DNA of 64,000 bases, taken from assembly GCF_004364155.1 (NCBI RefSeq), contig NZ_SOAZ01000002.1:62001-126000 (forward strand), given 5' to 3'. Position 1 is the first letter of the stretch; the number at the start of each line of letters is the position of its first letter. The DNA is from Fonticella tunisiensis (lineage in GTDB: Bacteria; Bacillota; Clostridia; Clostridiales; Caloramatoraceae). Below the pieces are notes generated by a model. It was not told the DNA's origin. It saw only the letters and a list, made by a program, of their open reading frames with translations, and searched no databases. The translations under genes were made by a program, and so were the position numbers. Below, one piece after another: positions 55,583-64,000 of this stretch.

Positions 55583-58513
55583 ATGAAGCTGCAGTTTAAA
55601 TCTGACTTAAAATATCAGCTTGAGGCTGTAATGTCAGTTGTTGATATATTTAGTGGACAACCAGTAAAGCAGTCAAACTTTACTGTTATAACAGGTGAAG
55701 TTTTTGGAATAGAACAAAGGGACCTTGGAATAGGAAACAGGCTTGAACTTACACAGGATGAAATACTAAAAAACCTTCAGCAGGTTCAGATGAGAAATGG
55801 CCTTCCAAGAAGTGAAAAATTGGAGGGAATGAATTTTACAGTTGAGATGGAAACGGGAACGGGTAAAACCTATGTATATCTTAGAACGATTTATGAACTT
55901 AATAAAAATTACGGCTTTACCAAGTTTATAGTGGTTGTTCCGTCGGTTGCAATAAGGGAAGGGGTATATAAGACAATTCAAATAACAAAGGAGCATTTTG
56001 ATGAGCTGTATGATAATGCTCCAGTAGATTATTTTATATATGATTCTTCAAAACTTGATCAGGTTAGAAACTTTGCTACATCACCCAATATTCAAATTAT
56101 GATAATAAACATTGATGCATTTAGGAAAAGCTTTGTTGATCCTGAAAAAGAGGACAAGGCGAATATTATTCACAGGCCAAATGATAGACTTAATGGATTA
56201 AGACCAATCGATTATATAAAAGAAACGAATCCAATAGTTATAATAGACGAACCGCAAAGCGTTGATACAACGGATAAATCAAAGGAAGCAATAGCATCAT
56301 TAAACCCTATATGCACATTAAGGTATTCTGCAACCCATGTTGATAAATACAACATGGTTTATAGGCTTGATGCTGTAGATGCCTATGAGCAAAAGCTGGT
56401 TAAAAGAATAGAAGTTTTATCAGTTAAATCGGAGGAAGCTTTTAATTTGCCCTATATAAAGCTTTTAGAAGTAGGCGAGAGAAAGGCAAAGATTGAATTA
56501 GATGTTGAAAGCAGAGGAAAAGTTAGAAGAACTTCTAAAACGGTTAAACTTGGAGATGATTTGTTTGACATTTCCGGTGAGAGGGAAATTTATAGGGGAT
56601 ATAAGGTTGAAGATATAAGCTGGGGCGAAGGAGAAGAGTATATCGAGATAAACGGAATAAGAATCGATCTAAATCAATCCGTTGGCGATATCGACGATGA
56701 TGAAATAAAAAGGTTTATGATAAGAAAAACAATTGAAGAGCATCTTGACAAGGAACTTAAACTAAGGCATAAAGGAATAAAGGTTTTAAGCCTTTTCTTC
56801 ATAGATAGGGTTGCAAATTATAGGGACTATGATGGGGAAGGAAACCCTGTAAAGGGGAAATATGCCAAAATGTTTGAAGAGGAGTACAGGAAGCTTATAA
56901 AAAAGCATAAATATAACACCCTTTTCAAGGATATTGATGTTGATGCGGAAATCGAAAGAATTCACAACGGCTACTTTGCACAGGATAAGAAGGGAAGGCT
57001 TAAGGATACAAAGGGTAATACAGAGGCTGATAATGACGTATATAACCTTATTATGAGGGATAAGGAAAGACTTTTAAGCCTTGACGAACCTTTAAGATTT
57101 ATATTTTCCCATTCAGCTTTAAGGGAAGGATGGGATAACCCTAATGTGTTTCAAATTTGTACTCTTAAAGATTCCTCTGGAACGTATGTTAGTAGAAGGC
57201 AGGAAATAGGAAGGGGTTTAAGGCTTGCCGTTGATAATAGTGGAAAAAGAATTGAGGATCCTAATATAAATACATTAACTGTTATGGCAAACGAGTCATA
57301 TAAGGAATTTGTTGAGAAGCTCCAAACTGAAATTGAAGAGGATACGGGAATTAGATTTGGTGTTGTTGAAAAGCACATTTTTGCAGGATTATCCTTTACA
57401 AATGAAGATGGTGAAGCTGTTCCATTGGGCTATGAAAAATCTGAAAAACTATATGATTTGCTAACTAAAAGAGGATATATTGATAAAGATGGCAAGATGA
57501 CAGCTGTTTTAAAGGAAGCCCTTGAAAATGAACAGGTCGAATTATCCTATGAATTCAATAACTGGTATCCTGCAATAATAAGGGAGCTCAAACATAGAGC
57601 AAGCAGATTAAAGATAAAGGATGCAAACAAAAAGACAAAGGTTCAGCTTAATAAGGCTGTTTTGGAAAGCGAAGATTTTAAAGCTTTATGGGATAAGATA
57701 AAGCAAAAAACCATATATTCACTTGATTTTGATAGTGAAAAGCTAATTGAAAAATGCGTTGAAAATATAATGAGGATGCCCAAAATACATGCATCTCAAT
57801 TAGTAAGCCAAAAGGCAAGAATAAACATCGAAAGGGATATGGGGGTATCTGAGCAAGTTGTCAGGGAAGATGTTGAGGAAGTAAATATTAAAAATAACTT
57901 ACCTGATATTTTAACTGACCTTCAGAACAAAACAAGTCTTACAAGAAAAACTCTTGTTGAAATTTTAATAAAGTCTAATAGACTTGAAGATTTTAAAAGA
58001 AATCCTCAAAAATTTATAGAACAAGTAGCTGAGATTATAAAAAGGGAATTAAGGCTTTTTGTTGCTGATGGAATAAAATATCATAAAATAAATGACTATT
58101 ATGCAGTAGAATTATTCAACAGTGAAGAACTCCTTGCTTATTTGAATGAAAATGCAGTTAAAAGCAAAAAATCACCCTTCGATCATGTTTTATACGATTC
58201 AGATATAGAGGAGAGCTTTGCAAAGAAATTTGAGAATGATGAAAGGGTTAAGGTTTATGTAAAGCTTCCAGGCTGGTTTAAAATAGACACACCCCTTGGC
58301 TCATATAACCCAGACTGGGCCGTTGTAATAGATAAGGATGGAGAAGAAAAATTATATTTTGTTGTTGAAACAAAAGGAACTGATATATTTGAACTTTTAA
58401 GACCAGAGGAGCAGCTTAAGATAAAATGTGCAGAAAAGCACTTTAAAGAGTTAGGAACAGAGGTGGAATTTAGAGCACCTGTAAAGGATGCAGAAAGATT
58501 TATGCGTGTATAA
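55583..58513 (+). CDS. res: Type III restriction endonuclease subunit, Res
   Basis: 976 residues. SF2 helicase Walker A METGTGKTY (89-97), DEPQ box (222-225), QEIGRGLRLAVD motif VI. C-terminal PD-(D/E)xK nuclease YNPDW (D911) with ETKG (E929, K931). ATG 55583 follows AAGGAG with 8-base spacing and sits one base after the Mod stop. Cleaves DNA at a fixed distance from unmodified sites facing head-to-head. All catalytic residues are intact. Confidence 0.93.
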   Translation: MKLQFKSDLKYQLEAVMSVVDIFSGQPVKQSNFTVITGEVFGIEQRDLGIGNRLELTQDEILKNLQQVQMRNGLPRSEKLEGMNFTVEMETGTGKTYVYLRTIYELNKNYGFTKFIVVVPSVAIREGVYKTIQITKEHFDELYDNAPVDYFIYDSSKLDQVRNFATSPNIQIMIINIDAFRKSFVDPEKEDKANIIHRPNDRLNGLRPIDYIKETNPIVIIDEPQSVDTTDKSKEAIASLNPICTLRYSATHVDKYNMVYRLDAVDAYEQKLVKRIEVLSVKSEEAFNLPYIKLLEVGERKAKIELDVESRGKVRRTSKTVKLGDDLFDISGEREIYRGYKVEDISWGEGEEYIEINGIRIDLNQSVGDIDDDEIKRFMIRKTIEEHLDKELKLRHKGIKVLSLFFIDRVANYRDYDGEGNPVKGKYAKMFEEEYRKLIKKHKYNTLFKDIDVDAEIERIHNGYFAQDKKGRLKDTKGNTEADNDVYNLIMRDKERLLSLDEPLRFIFSHSALREGWDNPNVFQICTLKDSSGTYVSRRQEIGRGLRLAVDNSGKRIEDPNINTLTVMANESYKEFVEKLQTEIEEDTGIRFGVVEKHIFAGLSFTNEDGEAVPLGYEKSEKLYDLLTKRGYIDKDGKMTAVLKEALENEQVELSYEFNNWYPAIIRELKHRASRLKIKDANKKTKVQLNKAVLESEDFKALWDKIKQKTIYSLDFDSEKLIEKCVENIMRMPKIHASQLVSQKARINIERDMGVSEQVVREDVEEVNIKNNLPDILTDLQNKTSLTRKTLVEILIKSNRLEDFKRNPQKFIEQVAEIIKRELRLFVADGIKYHKINDYYAVELFNSEELLAYLNENAVKSKKSPFDHVLYDSDIEESFAKKFENDERVKVYVKLPGWFKIDTPLGSYNPDWAVVIDKDGEEKLYFVVETKGTDIFELLRPEEQLKIKCAEKHFKELGTEVEFRAPVKDAERFMRV

Positions 58514-58514
58514 G

Positions 58515-58545
58515 AAAACTCAGGAGCCAGCCTCCTGAGTTTTTT
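58515..58545 (+). repeat. Hairpin repeat copy 3, right edge of the defence island
   Basis: Arms AAAACTCAGGAG / CTCCTGAGTTTT around loop CCAGC, then TT. It differs from copies 1-2 by a T-A to A-T change in both arms, so pairing is maintained. Starts right after the Res stop; likely also a terminator. Confidence 0.85.
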
Positions 58546-58718
58546 GGCTTCGGTTTATTCTGCTTTTTTTAATGTAAGAGAAAAGGTGAGGGGAAAAATG
58601 GGCGGGAGAATTTCAATGAACAAAGGATTTTTAGTTTTTTTAAAACATAGGCAGGTTGAGTCAAATGTAGAGTAAGTGCTATAATAAATTTGTTATTTTT
58701 AACTCGGAGTGACCAAGG

Positions 58719-59072
58719 ATGAAATTAATTAGAGAACTATCAATTGTGTTGGCTATATCTTTTGCAGGAGAGTTGCTGCATAGATTTTTCATTTCTGCGA
58801 TACCCGGAAGCGTAATTGGAATGTTACTGCTTTTCGGAGCTTTGTGTATGGGTATTTTAGATGTAAAAGAGATTGAAACAACAAGTGAGTTTTTATTAAA
58901 ACATCTTGCATTCTTTTTTGTGCCTGCAGCGGTTGGATTGATAACATGTTTAGGAATTATAAGCAGTAATTTAATTGGCATTTTAGGCGTTTTGGTTATT
59001 TCTTCAGTAGTAGTTATAATTACAACAGGTTTCACAGTACAAATTTTAAAAAGGATGATGAAAAATGGATAG
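58719..59072 (+). CDS. lrgA: LrgA/CidA family holin-like protein
   Basis: 117 residues, four membrane helices. ELLHRFFISAIPGSVIGMLLLFGALC is the family's conserved P-G-S-VIGM segment. Modulates murein hydrolase export and cell lysis or pyruvate flux in relatives. The gene after it overlaps and encodes LrgB. Confidence 0.9.
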   Translation: MKLIRELSIVLAISFAGELLHRFFISAIPGSVIGMLLLFGALCMGILDVKEIETTSEFLLKHLAFFFVPAAVGLITCLGIISSNLIGILGVLVISSVVVIITTGFTVQILKRMMKNG

Positions 59073-59772
59073 TTTAATGAGCTCTCCAATATTTGGAGTA
59101 ATGTTATCAGCCATTGCCTTTGAAATAGGAAATATATTATATAATAAAACCAAAGTTTCCTTATTTAATCCTCTGCTTATTAGCCAGGTTTTAATAATAG
59201 CAATTCTTTCAAAATTTAAAATAAGCTTTAATGACTATAATATGGGTGGACAAATAATCTCCTTTTTCTTAATACCCTCAACCGTAATTCTTGCTGTTCC
59301 ACTTTACAAGAAAATTAAACTATTAAAAGCTTACTCCATACCTATAATTGGAGGTATCGCAGCAGGATCAATCTCTGGAATAGTAAGCATAATTTTACTA
59401 TCAAAATTGTTTCATCTGGATAAGGTTTTACTCTCTTCTTTAGTACCAAAGTCTGTAACCACCCCTATCGGAATGGAAATTTCAAAACAAATCGGGGGCA
59501 TTCCAGCAGTAACCGTGGCCTCAATAGTCGCTACGGGAATAATTGGTTCTGTTATAGCGCCATATATTTGTAAAATGTTTAAAATAACTGATGAAATAGC
59601 CGTAGGTATAGCGATAGGAACATCTTCACATGCTATAGGAACCGCAAAGGCGTTGGAGATTGGTGAAGTTGAAGGTGCCATGAGTGGACTTGCCATAGGG
59701 GTTGCAGGATTAGTTACTGTTTTTGCTGCACCCTTAATAATAAGGCTTTGTCAGGCGTTATCCATACTGTAG
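59065..59772 (+). CDS. lrgB: LrgB/CidB family membrane protein
   Basis: 235 residues, about seven membrane helices. PKSVTTPIGMEISKQIGGIPAVTVASIVATGIIG and GTSSHAIGTAKALEIGEVEGAMSGLAIG are the LrgB/YohK signatures. Overlaps lrgA by eight bases, a standard lrgAB operon. Confidence 0.92.
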   Translation: MDSLMSSPIFGVMLSAIAFEIGNILYNKTKVSLFNPLLISQVLIIAILSKFKISFNDYNMGGQIISFFLIPSTVILAVPLYKKIKLLKAYSIPIIGGIAAGSISGIVSIILLSKLFHLDKVLLSSLVPKSVTTPIGMEISKQIGGIPAVTVASIVATGIIGSVIAPYICKMFKITDEIAVGIAIGTSSHAIGTAKALEIGEVEGAMSGLAIGVAGLVTVFAAPLIIRLCQALSIL

Positions 59773-59904
59773 GGAGATATTCTCTGCCACATGAAATCAA
59801 GGCGTGAGGGGGTTGTCTTCTATTTGAAAGGATGAAAATGATGTGGATGGTATAAGATATAGAAAGAGGATATTTCTGCAAAGCTTGTGAAGGTCCTTGA
59901 TAAG

Positions 59905-59937
59905 AAGGAAGCATCTTAAACCGATGCTTCCTTTTTT
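59905..59937. terminator. Bidirectional terminator between lrgB and yjjW
   Basis: 11-bp perfect stem AAGGAAGCATC / GATGCTTCCTT, 7-base loop, TTTTAAA following; lies three bases before the end of the convergent gene. 59773-59904 contains nothing recognised. Confidence 0.85.
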
Positions 59938-60778
59938 AAATAATTAATTCAACTTTTCTTACTCCAATATCCCTTATCTTCTCCCCGAGCTGCCTTACAT
60001 ACTCCGCGGATGGTACCTTATCCTTCACCTTTTCCTTTTGTTCATCTCTGAGACCCTGGGTATGAACCCTTATAAGCTTGTATATAACTTCAGGATACTC
60101 TTTAAGGATAGAGGCAACCGTAAACAGGGTATTTTCAACATCCATGTAATCTTGAATAATTACTGATCTAACTTCGTATACCTTATTCAGCCTTAGCAGA
60201 TATTTAAGGTTCTCAATATTATTTTTCATGGTTGTTCCGCATAATATATCTATATTGTCAATGGCCTTTATATCAACCATAAACTTATCCGCAGCCTCAA
60301 TCAGCCCGGAAATCCTTTCCCTATCAAAGAACCCATTAGTATCCACAAAGCAGGTAAGGCCCAGAGGTTTGACCCTTTTAAAAAGCTCCGTTATAAACTC
60401 CGCCTGAAGAGTAGGCTCCCCCCCTGAAACCGTAATACCCCTTATGAAAAGCTTGTAATCGTCAATTATTTTATATAATTCATCCACAGTATATATTTTT
60501 GCTCTTGGAGATGAATTATACCTACAGGTTTTTATGCATCTGTCACACTCAGTGCATACTTTTTCATCATATATTACACCTTCATCACAGGTTTTAAGGG
60601 CTCCCGAGGGACATCCTGAAACGCAGGCCATACAGCTAATACATCTGTTTATTGTTTCAGGATTATGGCAATATATGCAGCTAATATTACAGCCCTGAAA
60701 GAAAATCGCCAGCCTGTTGCCCGGGCCGTCTACATTTGAAAAGGGTATTATCCTGTTAACTACGGCTTTATTTTCCAT
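59936..60778 (-). CDS. yjjW: Glycyl-radical enzyme activase, YjjW-like
   Basis: 280 residues. Radical SAM motif CNISCIYC (CxxxCxxC) near residue 30; a ferredoxin insert with CISCMACVSGCPSG and CTECDRCIKTCRY; later VSGGEPTLQ and DTNGF. Such activases use SAM to generate the glycyl radical on the partner enzyme. Start overlaps the partner's end by 11 bases, so they are one operon (yjjI first). Confidence 0.9.
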   Translation of the reverse strand: MENKAVVNRIIPFSNVDGPGNRLAIFFQGCNISCIYCHNPETINRCISCMACVSGCPSGALKTCDEGVIYDEKVCTECDRCIKTCRYNSSPRAKIYTVDELYKIIDDYKLFIRGITVSGGEPTLQAEFITELFKRVKPLGLTCFVDTNGFFDRERISGLIEAADKFMVDIKAIDNIDILCGTTMKNNIENLKYLLRLNKVYEVRSVIIQDYMDVENTLFTVASILKEYPEVIYKLIRVHTQGLRDEQKEKVKDKVPSAEYVRQLGEKIRDIGVRKVELII

Positions 60779-62294
60779 CTACTCTTACTCTTCTTTCAAA
60801 TACGTGGGCCCTGTCGTTTGTGCCGTATCCTAATATATCCGTATCCCTCAGGGTAGCATGGCCCTGGCCTGCTTTAAATGCATCGCTTTTCTTAACCAGG
60901 TAACCGGTAACCCTTATAAGATCTGTATTGTGAAGGTATGTTGTTATATATCTTGCACCTGAGGCGAAGGCACCCTCTATAATATCGAGTACCGCATCAA
61001 GTTTGTTGAGGTAAGTCTGATCCAGTGCAAACAAATCCCCTGTGCCTGAAGTGAAGTATTCATGGAATGGAGACGCCTGCCTGATATGGACAGGAAGAAT
61101 TGGTTCCTCTCCTACCCTTATTCTATGGGCCGGGGTATTGTCATAATCCTCCTGGCTGAGGCTTGCTCCTACCTGTGCATGCAGTAGATATCTGTTGTTG
61201 GTTCTTTCACAGTACACGCCTTCGTGGCTGTTTGCAATATCAGATATTACCTTTAAAATGCTGTGACCTATTTCATCACCTCTTTTTGAAGTACCAAACT
61301 TCTCATTCAGCCCTTCAAGCTTTAATATATAGTTTACAGCATCTGCAAGACCTACTATTCCAAACATGGCTGAGAAGTTTTCCCTCTTTATAAAGCCTTC
61401 CTTTACAAGGAAAGAGGTTTCAAAGAAGTTTGATTTTTCAACAAGGAAGCGAATTCTTTTATCTATCATAGAAGCCATGGCCCTTGTTACCTTAGGCAAT
61501 CTATCACTTAAAAGTTCGTCAAGGGACCTTACTCCCTTAACTATTGTACCAAGTCTAAGCCTTGGAAGAGTGTATGCTCCTCCTCCATGTGGCAGTGCAT
61601 TATAACAGCTTACTATTCTGTGGTCTCCCAAGTCACTATAGTATTTTTTATTATTACTGAAGGAAGGCTTTGAAACTCTTAAACAAGCCTCTGCAGCTTT
61701 AAGTGCAAAATCCCTTGGAGTTATATCCTTATCATATCTGATTGTCATATTGGGAGTTGGGTTTTCAAGCTCAATTATAGCTCTTAATATAAGCTCGCCG
61801 GCCTTTGTTTTTTCAGGACCAATATCGGCATGGCAGAATGAGTCAGGTATGGCCTTATCAACATGGTTTAAAAATCTCTTGATTTTTATATAATCCTTTT
61901 CTTCGTCGGTTATAAAGGGTTCCATAAGCTTATCGAGATCCCCTATAAATACCGGAAAGGATGTGATTGAGGGGACGTGGTTATATAAAATTAGAAGGCT
62001 ATCGAGAAGCTCATCCAGATCTGTCGGAGGTTTTAAATCAAGGAACTTGCAGCCTTTAGATAAAAGAACATAGTAATCTGGAACTATATACCTTGGACGA
62101 TAAATCGCGTAGCCTTCATTTAAGTCGCATATCATATCGTTTTCAATATACATCATTTCCTCATCGGTATACTCCAGTATTTCTCTGGGATCTAAAAGCC
62201 TCTCTGCAATATTTGCAAGATTATAAAGCTTTTGTTGATATGTTAAGCCTTTACTTGTTACAACGTCTAAAATATCACTCATTTTTGACCTCAT
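60768..62294 (-). CDS. yjjI: Glycyl-radical enzyme, YjjI family
   Basis: 508 residues. The C-terminal glycyl-radical motif RVTGY gives G464, close to the end as required. Long alpha/beta barrel in common with the YjjI (DUF3029) family; candidate thiyl Cys is in EGVYCERTNNR. Reaction unknown for the family. Oxygen-sensitive radical chemistry fits an anaerobe. GGGGGAG ribosome site upstream. Confidence 0.9.
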   Translation of the reverse strand: MRSKMSDILDVVTSKGLTYQQKLYNLANIAERLLDPREILEYTDEEMMYIENDMICDLNEGYAIYRPRYIVPDYYVLLSKGCKFLDLKPPTDLDELLDSLLILYNHVPSITSFPVFIGDLDKLMEPFITDEEKDYIKIKRFLNHVDKAIPDSFCHADIGPEKTKAGELILRAIIELENPTPNMTIRYDKDITPRDFALKAAEACLRVSKPSFSNNKKYYSDLGDHRIVSCYNALPHGGGAYTLPRLRLGTIVKGVRSLDELLSDRLPKVTRAMASMIDKRIRFLVEKSNFFETSFLVKEGFIKRENFSAMFGIVGLADAVNYILKLEGLNEKFGTSKRGDEIGHSILKVISDIANSHEGVYCERTNNRYLLHAQVGASLSQEDYDNTPAHRIRVGEEPILPVHIRQASPFHEYFTSGTGDLFALDQTYLNKLDAVLDIIEGAFASGARYITTYLHNTDLIRVTGYLVKKSDAFKAGQGHATLRDTDILGYGTNDRAHVFERRVRVDGK

Positions 62295-62560
62295 ATTAGA
62301 ACTCCCCCTTCATTTAGATAATAGATATGCTGCTGAAAAACTGCGACTTATAATTTTGAATATCTTTATGTTTTTATTTTACAACAGGGATAGGTAAGTA
62401 ACAATAGATGAAAACGGTTCGTCACAAAATGTGATTTAGTATGCTTTTACTTCATATCAGGTATTGTGAACTGTCCCTATAATCAAGAGTGAATAAGCAT
62501 ATTTTAACATTATTCTCATACATATAGTATGAATAGCATGTGTTTGTGGGAGGTAGACGA

Positions 62561-63370
62561 TTGGCTGATAAGATAAATAAGGGTCAAATAGCTTTTGAGC
62601 ATCAATTTTGGCTTCAAATTTTAGGTGATCACGCAAGATTTATTCTAAATGAACTGTCCCCGGAAGAGAGTGAGGAGGCTCTTGGGGCAAGGTATTTTAT
62701 AGATACATTCGACAAGCTGCTTGAGGAATCACGAAGGGGCCTGTCAGAAACTGAACTTGAAGAATTTACAAAGAGGGCACTTAAACACGCTCAGGAGATT
62801 AGGGGGTTTAAGCTAAATCTTATCAGGCAGCATCTTGTTGGAGAAATCAAAATTGGGCTTACTCCAACGTTTTTAAACCATATGGTAAATGAACTGGATG
62901 AATATATAAGAATTCTTAATTGCTTCCTATCCGGCAAACTTGCACCAATGAATGATATACATCATCATCTGCTGTGGCTTTTGGATGCTTCTGGTCATGC
63001 GGAAGGTATTGCAAAGGTTCTCGATGAGGTTGAAAAGAGGCTTATTTATAAGGCAGAGGAGTTTAAAAAGGATTTTGATAATCTTTATAGAAGGGCTGTT
63101 GAAATGGCAGGCTATGTGAGAACCAGCATAGAAAAATTCCCGGCCCTTACCAGATTCAATGAAGAGGTAGAACTTGAAATGCAGCTCTTTATGGGATATC
63201 TTAATGAGATTGAAAAGATGAGACTTGATAAGGAAGTACTTGGCGGGATACTTCCACTTGTGCCTGATCACATGTACAGGGAGGAATGTTATTACTTAAC
63301 TAAGCTATCTATGGTGTCTGAGGTTAAAAGGCCCGAGTGTGATCCAGCAAAGCCACGTACAGAAACATGA
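62561..63370 (+). CDS. DUF2935 domain protein
   Basis: About 269 residues. Two helical bundles: the first with FEHQFWLQILGDHARFI, the second with HHHLLWLLDASGHAEGIAKVLD. Histidines and glutamates in these helices suggest a bound metal. TTG 62561 is preferred: GGGAGG is 7 bases upstream, while the GTG at 62540 overlaps it. DUF2935 proteins are common in spore-forming Firmicutes; function unknown. Confidence 0.85.
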   Translation: MADKINKGQIAFEHQFWLQILGDHARFILNELSPEESEEALGARYFIDTFDKLLEESRRGLSETELEEFTKRALKHAQEIRGFKLNLIRQHLVGEIKIGLTPTFLNHMVNELDEYIRILNCFLSGKLAPMNDIHHHLLWLLDASGHAEGIAKVLDEVEKRLIYKAEEFKKDFDNLYRRAVEMAGYVRTSIEKFPALTRFNEEVELEMQLFMGYLNEIEKMRLDKEVLGGILPLVPDHMYREECYYLTKLSMVSEVKRPECDPAKPRTET

Positions 63371-63385
63371 TTATGAAGCTGCAAC

Positions 63386-63417
63386 GGAAGGCTCCAGGCA
63401 GCAGCCTAGAGCCTTCC
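63386..63417. terminator. Bidirectional terminator between DUF2935 and UbiB-like genes
   Basis: GGAAGGCTC / GAGCCTTCC stem with an inner AGGC / GCCT pair and short loop; overlaps the final codons of the minus-strand gene. Confidence 0.75.
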
Positions 63418-64000
63418 TGATTTTAATATGGATATTAAAAGCCATAATCCCATGAAGGCTGCAATTATAAATCCTGTTATTCCTATTATGGAAACGCCGT
63501 ATATCTTAGGCCCTATATTGCTGGTCAAAATGAACGAGGAACTAATTATTAATGAGGATACAATAAATGCGAATACAATTCTATTTATCATTTTGCTCAG
63601 TTCATGTATGGGCTGTGATAGGTTTCTATGCTCAAACTGAATTTTAATCCTTCCACTTAAAATTGCGTTTGAAAGCCTTATAAGCTTTGAAGGAAGGGAC
63701 ACCATATCCTTAACATATGTATGGAATCCGATTAGCAGGTCGTTAAAATCCGGTATAAGCTTAAACTCCATGTTTGATTTCACATATGGTATGGCAATGT
63801 CGAGTATTTTTATATCCGGAGAAATTTTAGCAACAACTCCTTCAATTATTACAAGGCTCCTTATAAGCAGGGTTAAATCCTTTGGCAATCTTATATTGTT
63901 TCTCTTTGATGTTTCGAATATGTCCTGAAGAAGCTGAGATATTTTTATATTTTCAAGGGACACTGAGAGATAACTGGTAAAGAGGTAATCAATATCCTCA
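63406..64000 (-). CDS. ABC1/UbiB (AarF) family kinase-like protein, C-terminal part (partial)
   Basis: The frame is open to the window's right edge, so the kinase domain lies outside. Visible is the C-terminal region: SLPSKLIRLSNAILSGRIKI, QFEHRNLSQPIHELSKMINR, and two membrane helices (IVFAFIVSSLIISSSFILTS and IIGITGFIIAAFMGLWLLIS). This matches the tail of UbiB-like proteins in Clostridia, which lack ubiquinone; the role there is not settled. A start at GTG 63963 is not the true one. Confidence 0.8.
   Translation of the reverse strand, partial: EDIDYLFTSYLSVSLENIKISQLLQDIFETSKRNNIRLPKDLTLLIRSLVIIEGVVAKISPDIKILDIAIPYVKSNMEFKLIPDFNDLLIGFHTYVKDMVSLPSKLIRLSNAILSGRIKIQFEHRNLSQPIHELSKMINRIVFAFIVSSLIISSSFILTSNIGPKIYGVSIIGITGFIIAAFMGLWLLISILKSGRL

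Noticed and set aside
44909-58545. Three hairpin copies as CRISPR repeats
   Set aside because: They are spaced 1 and 12 kb apart with genes between and no regular spacers.

Overview
The window looks like chromosome of an AT-rich, anaerobic, spore-forming member of the Clostridia. Evidence is the low GC, strong AGGAGG ribosome binding sites, the cotJABC spore-coat operon, a LysM/GH18 cortex-hydrolase-type protein, a glycyl-radical enzyme with its activase, and many ferredoxin- and flavodoxin-type redox proteins. Genus cannot be fixed from the sequence alone. No rRNA, tRNA or CRISPR array was seen.

Layout. 1-7.3 kb is host core: spore cortex hydrolase-like protein, ferritin, cotJC-cotJB-cotJA (minus strand), a MASE3-type sensor kinase, and an RlmD-type 23S rRNA methyltransferase. 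7.4-8.4 kb is a broken serine recombinase interrupted by an IS200-type insertion sequence. 8.5-13 kb is a five-gene lantibiotic/antimicrobial-peptide immunity locus (ABC ATPase, two permeases, response regulator, sensor kinase). 13.5-17.8 kb is a small ACGX-repeat peptide with its radical SAM/SPASM maturase (broken by an in-frame stop), a medium-chain dehydrogenase and an MFS exporter, next to a divergent HxlR regulator with a 21-bp palindrome in the shared promoter region.

18-44.7 kb is a patchwork of small oxidoreductase genes: aldo/keto reductases of four subfamilies (A, B, C, D), each present two or more times as intact, mutated or fragmentary copies, plus iron alcohol dehydrogenases, flavodoxins, FMN reductases, cupins, carboxymuconolactone-decarboxylase-like proteins, two MFS exporters and two MerR regulators. 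Nine promoters of one design (TTGACT/TTGATT, GAGTT-AACTC dyad, exactly 19-bp spacer, TATNAT-like -10) are scattered through it. This predicts a single MerR-controlled stress regulon, probably for detoxifying reactive carbonyls or electrophiles. Two remnants of the same IS3-family element lie near its two ends.

44.9-58.5 kb is a defence island: a HEPN/MNT toxin-antitoxin pair, then a PLD-SNF2 helicase, a DUF4391 protein, an AbiJ/STM4504-like protein, a Sll1717-type P-loop ATPase, and a type III restriction-modification pair (Mod, Res). One distinctive hairpin sequence occurs three times and brackets these two modules; the third copy carries compensatory base changes. 58.7-64 kb returns to host genes: lrgAB-like, yjjW/yjjI-like glycyl-radical system, a DUF2935 protein, and the C-terminal part of an ABC1/UbiB-type kinase running off the window end.

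Decay is heavy. At least three otherwise full-length genes carry a single lesion near their start (radical SAM at codon 4, flavodoxin frameshift, aldo/keto reductase at codon 10), and about a dozen gene fragments lie between the intact genes.
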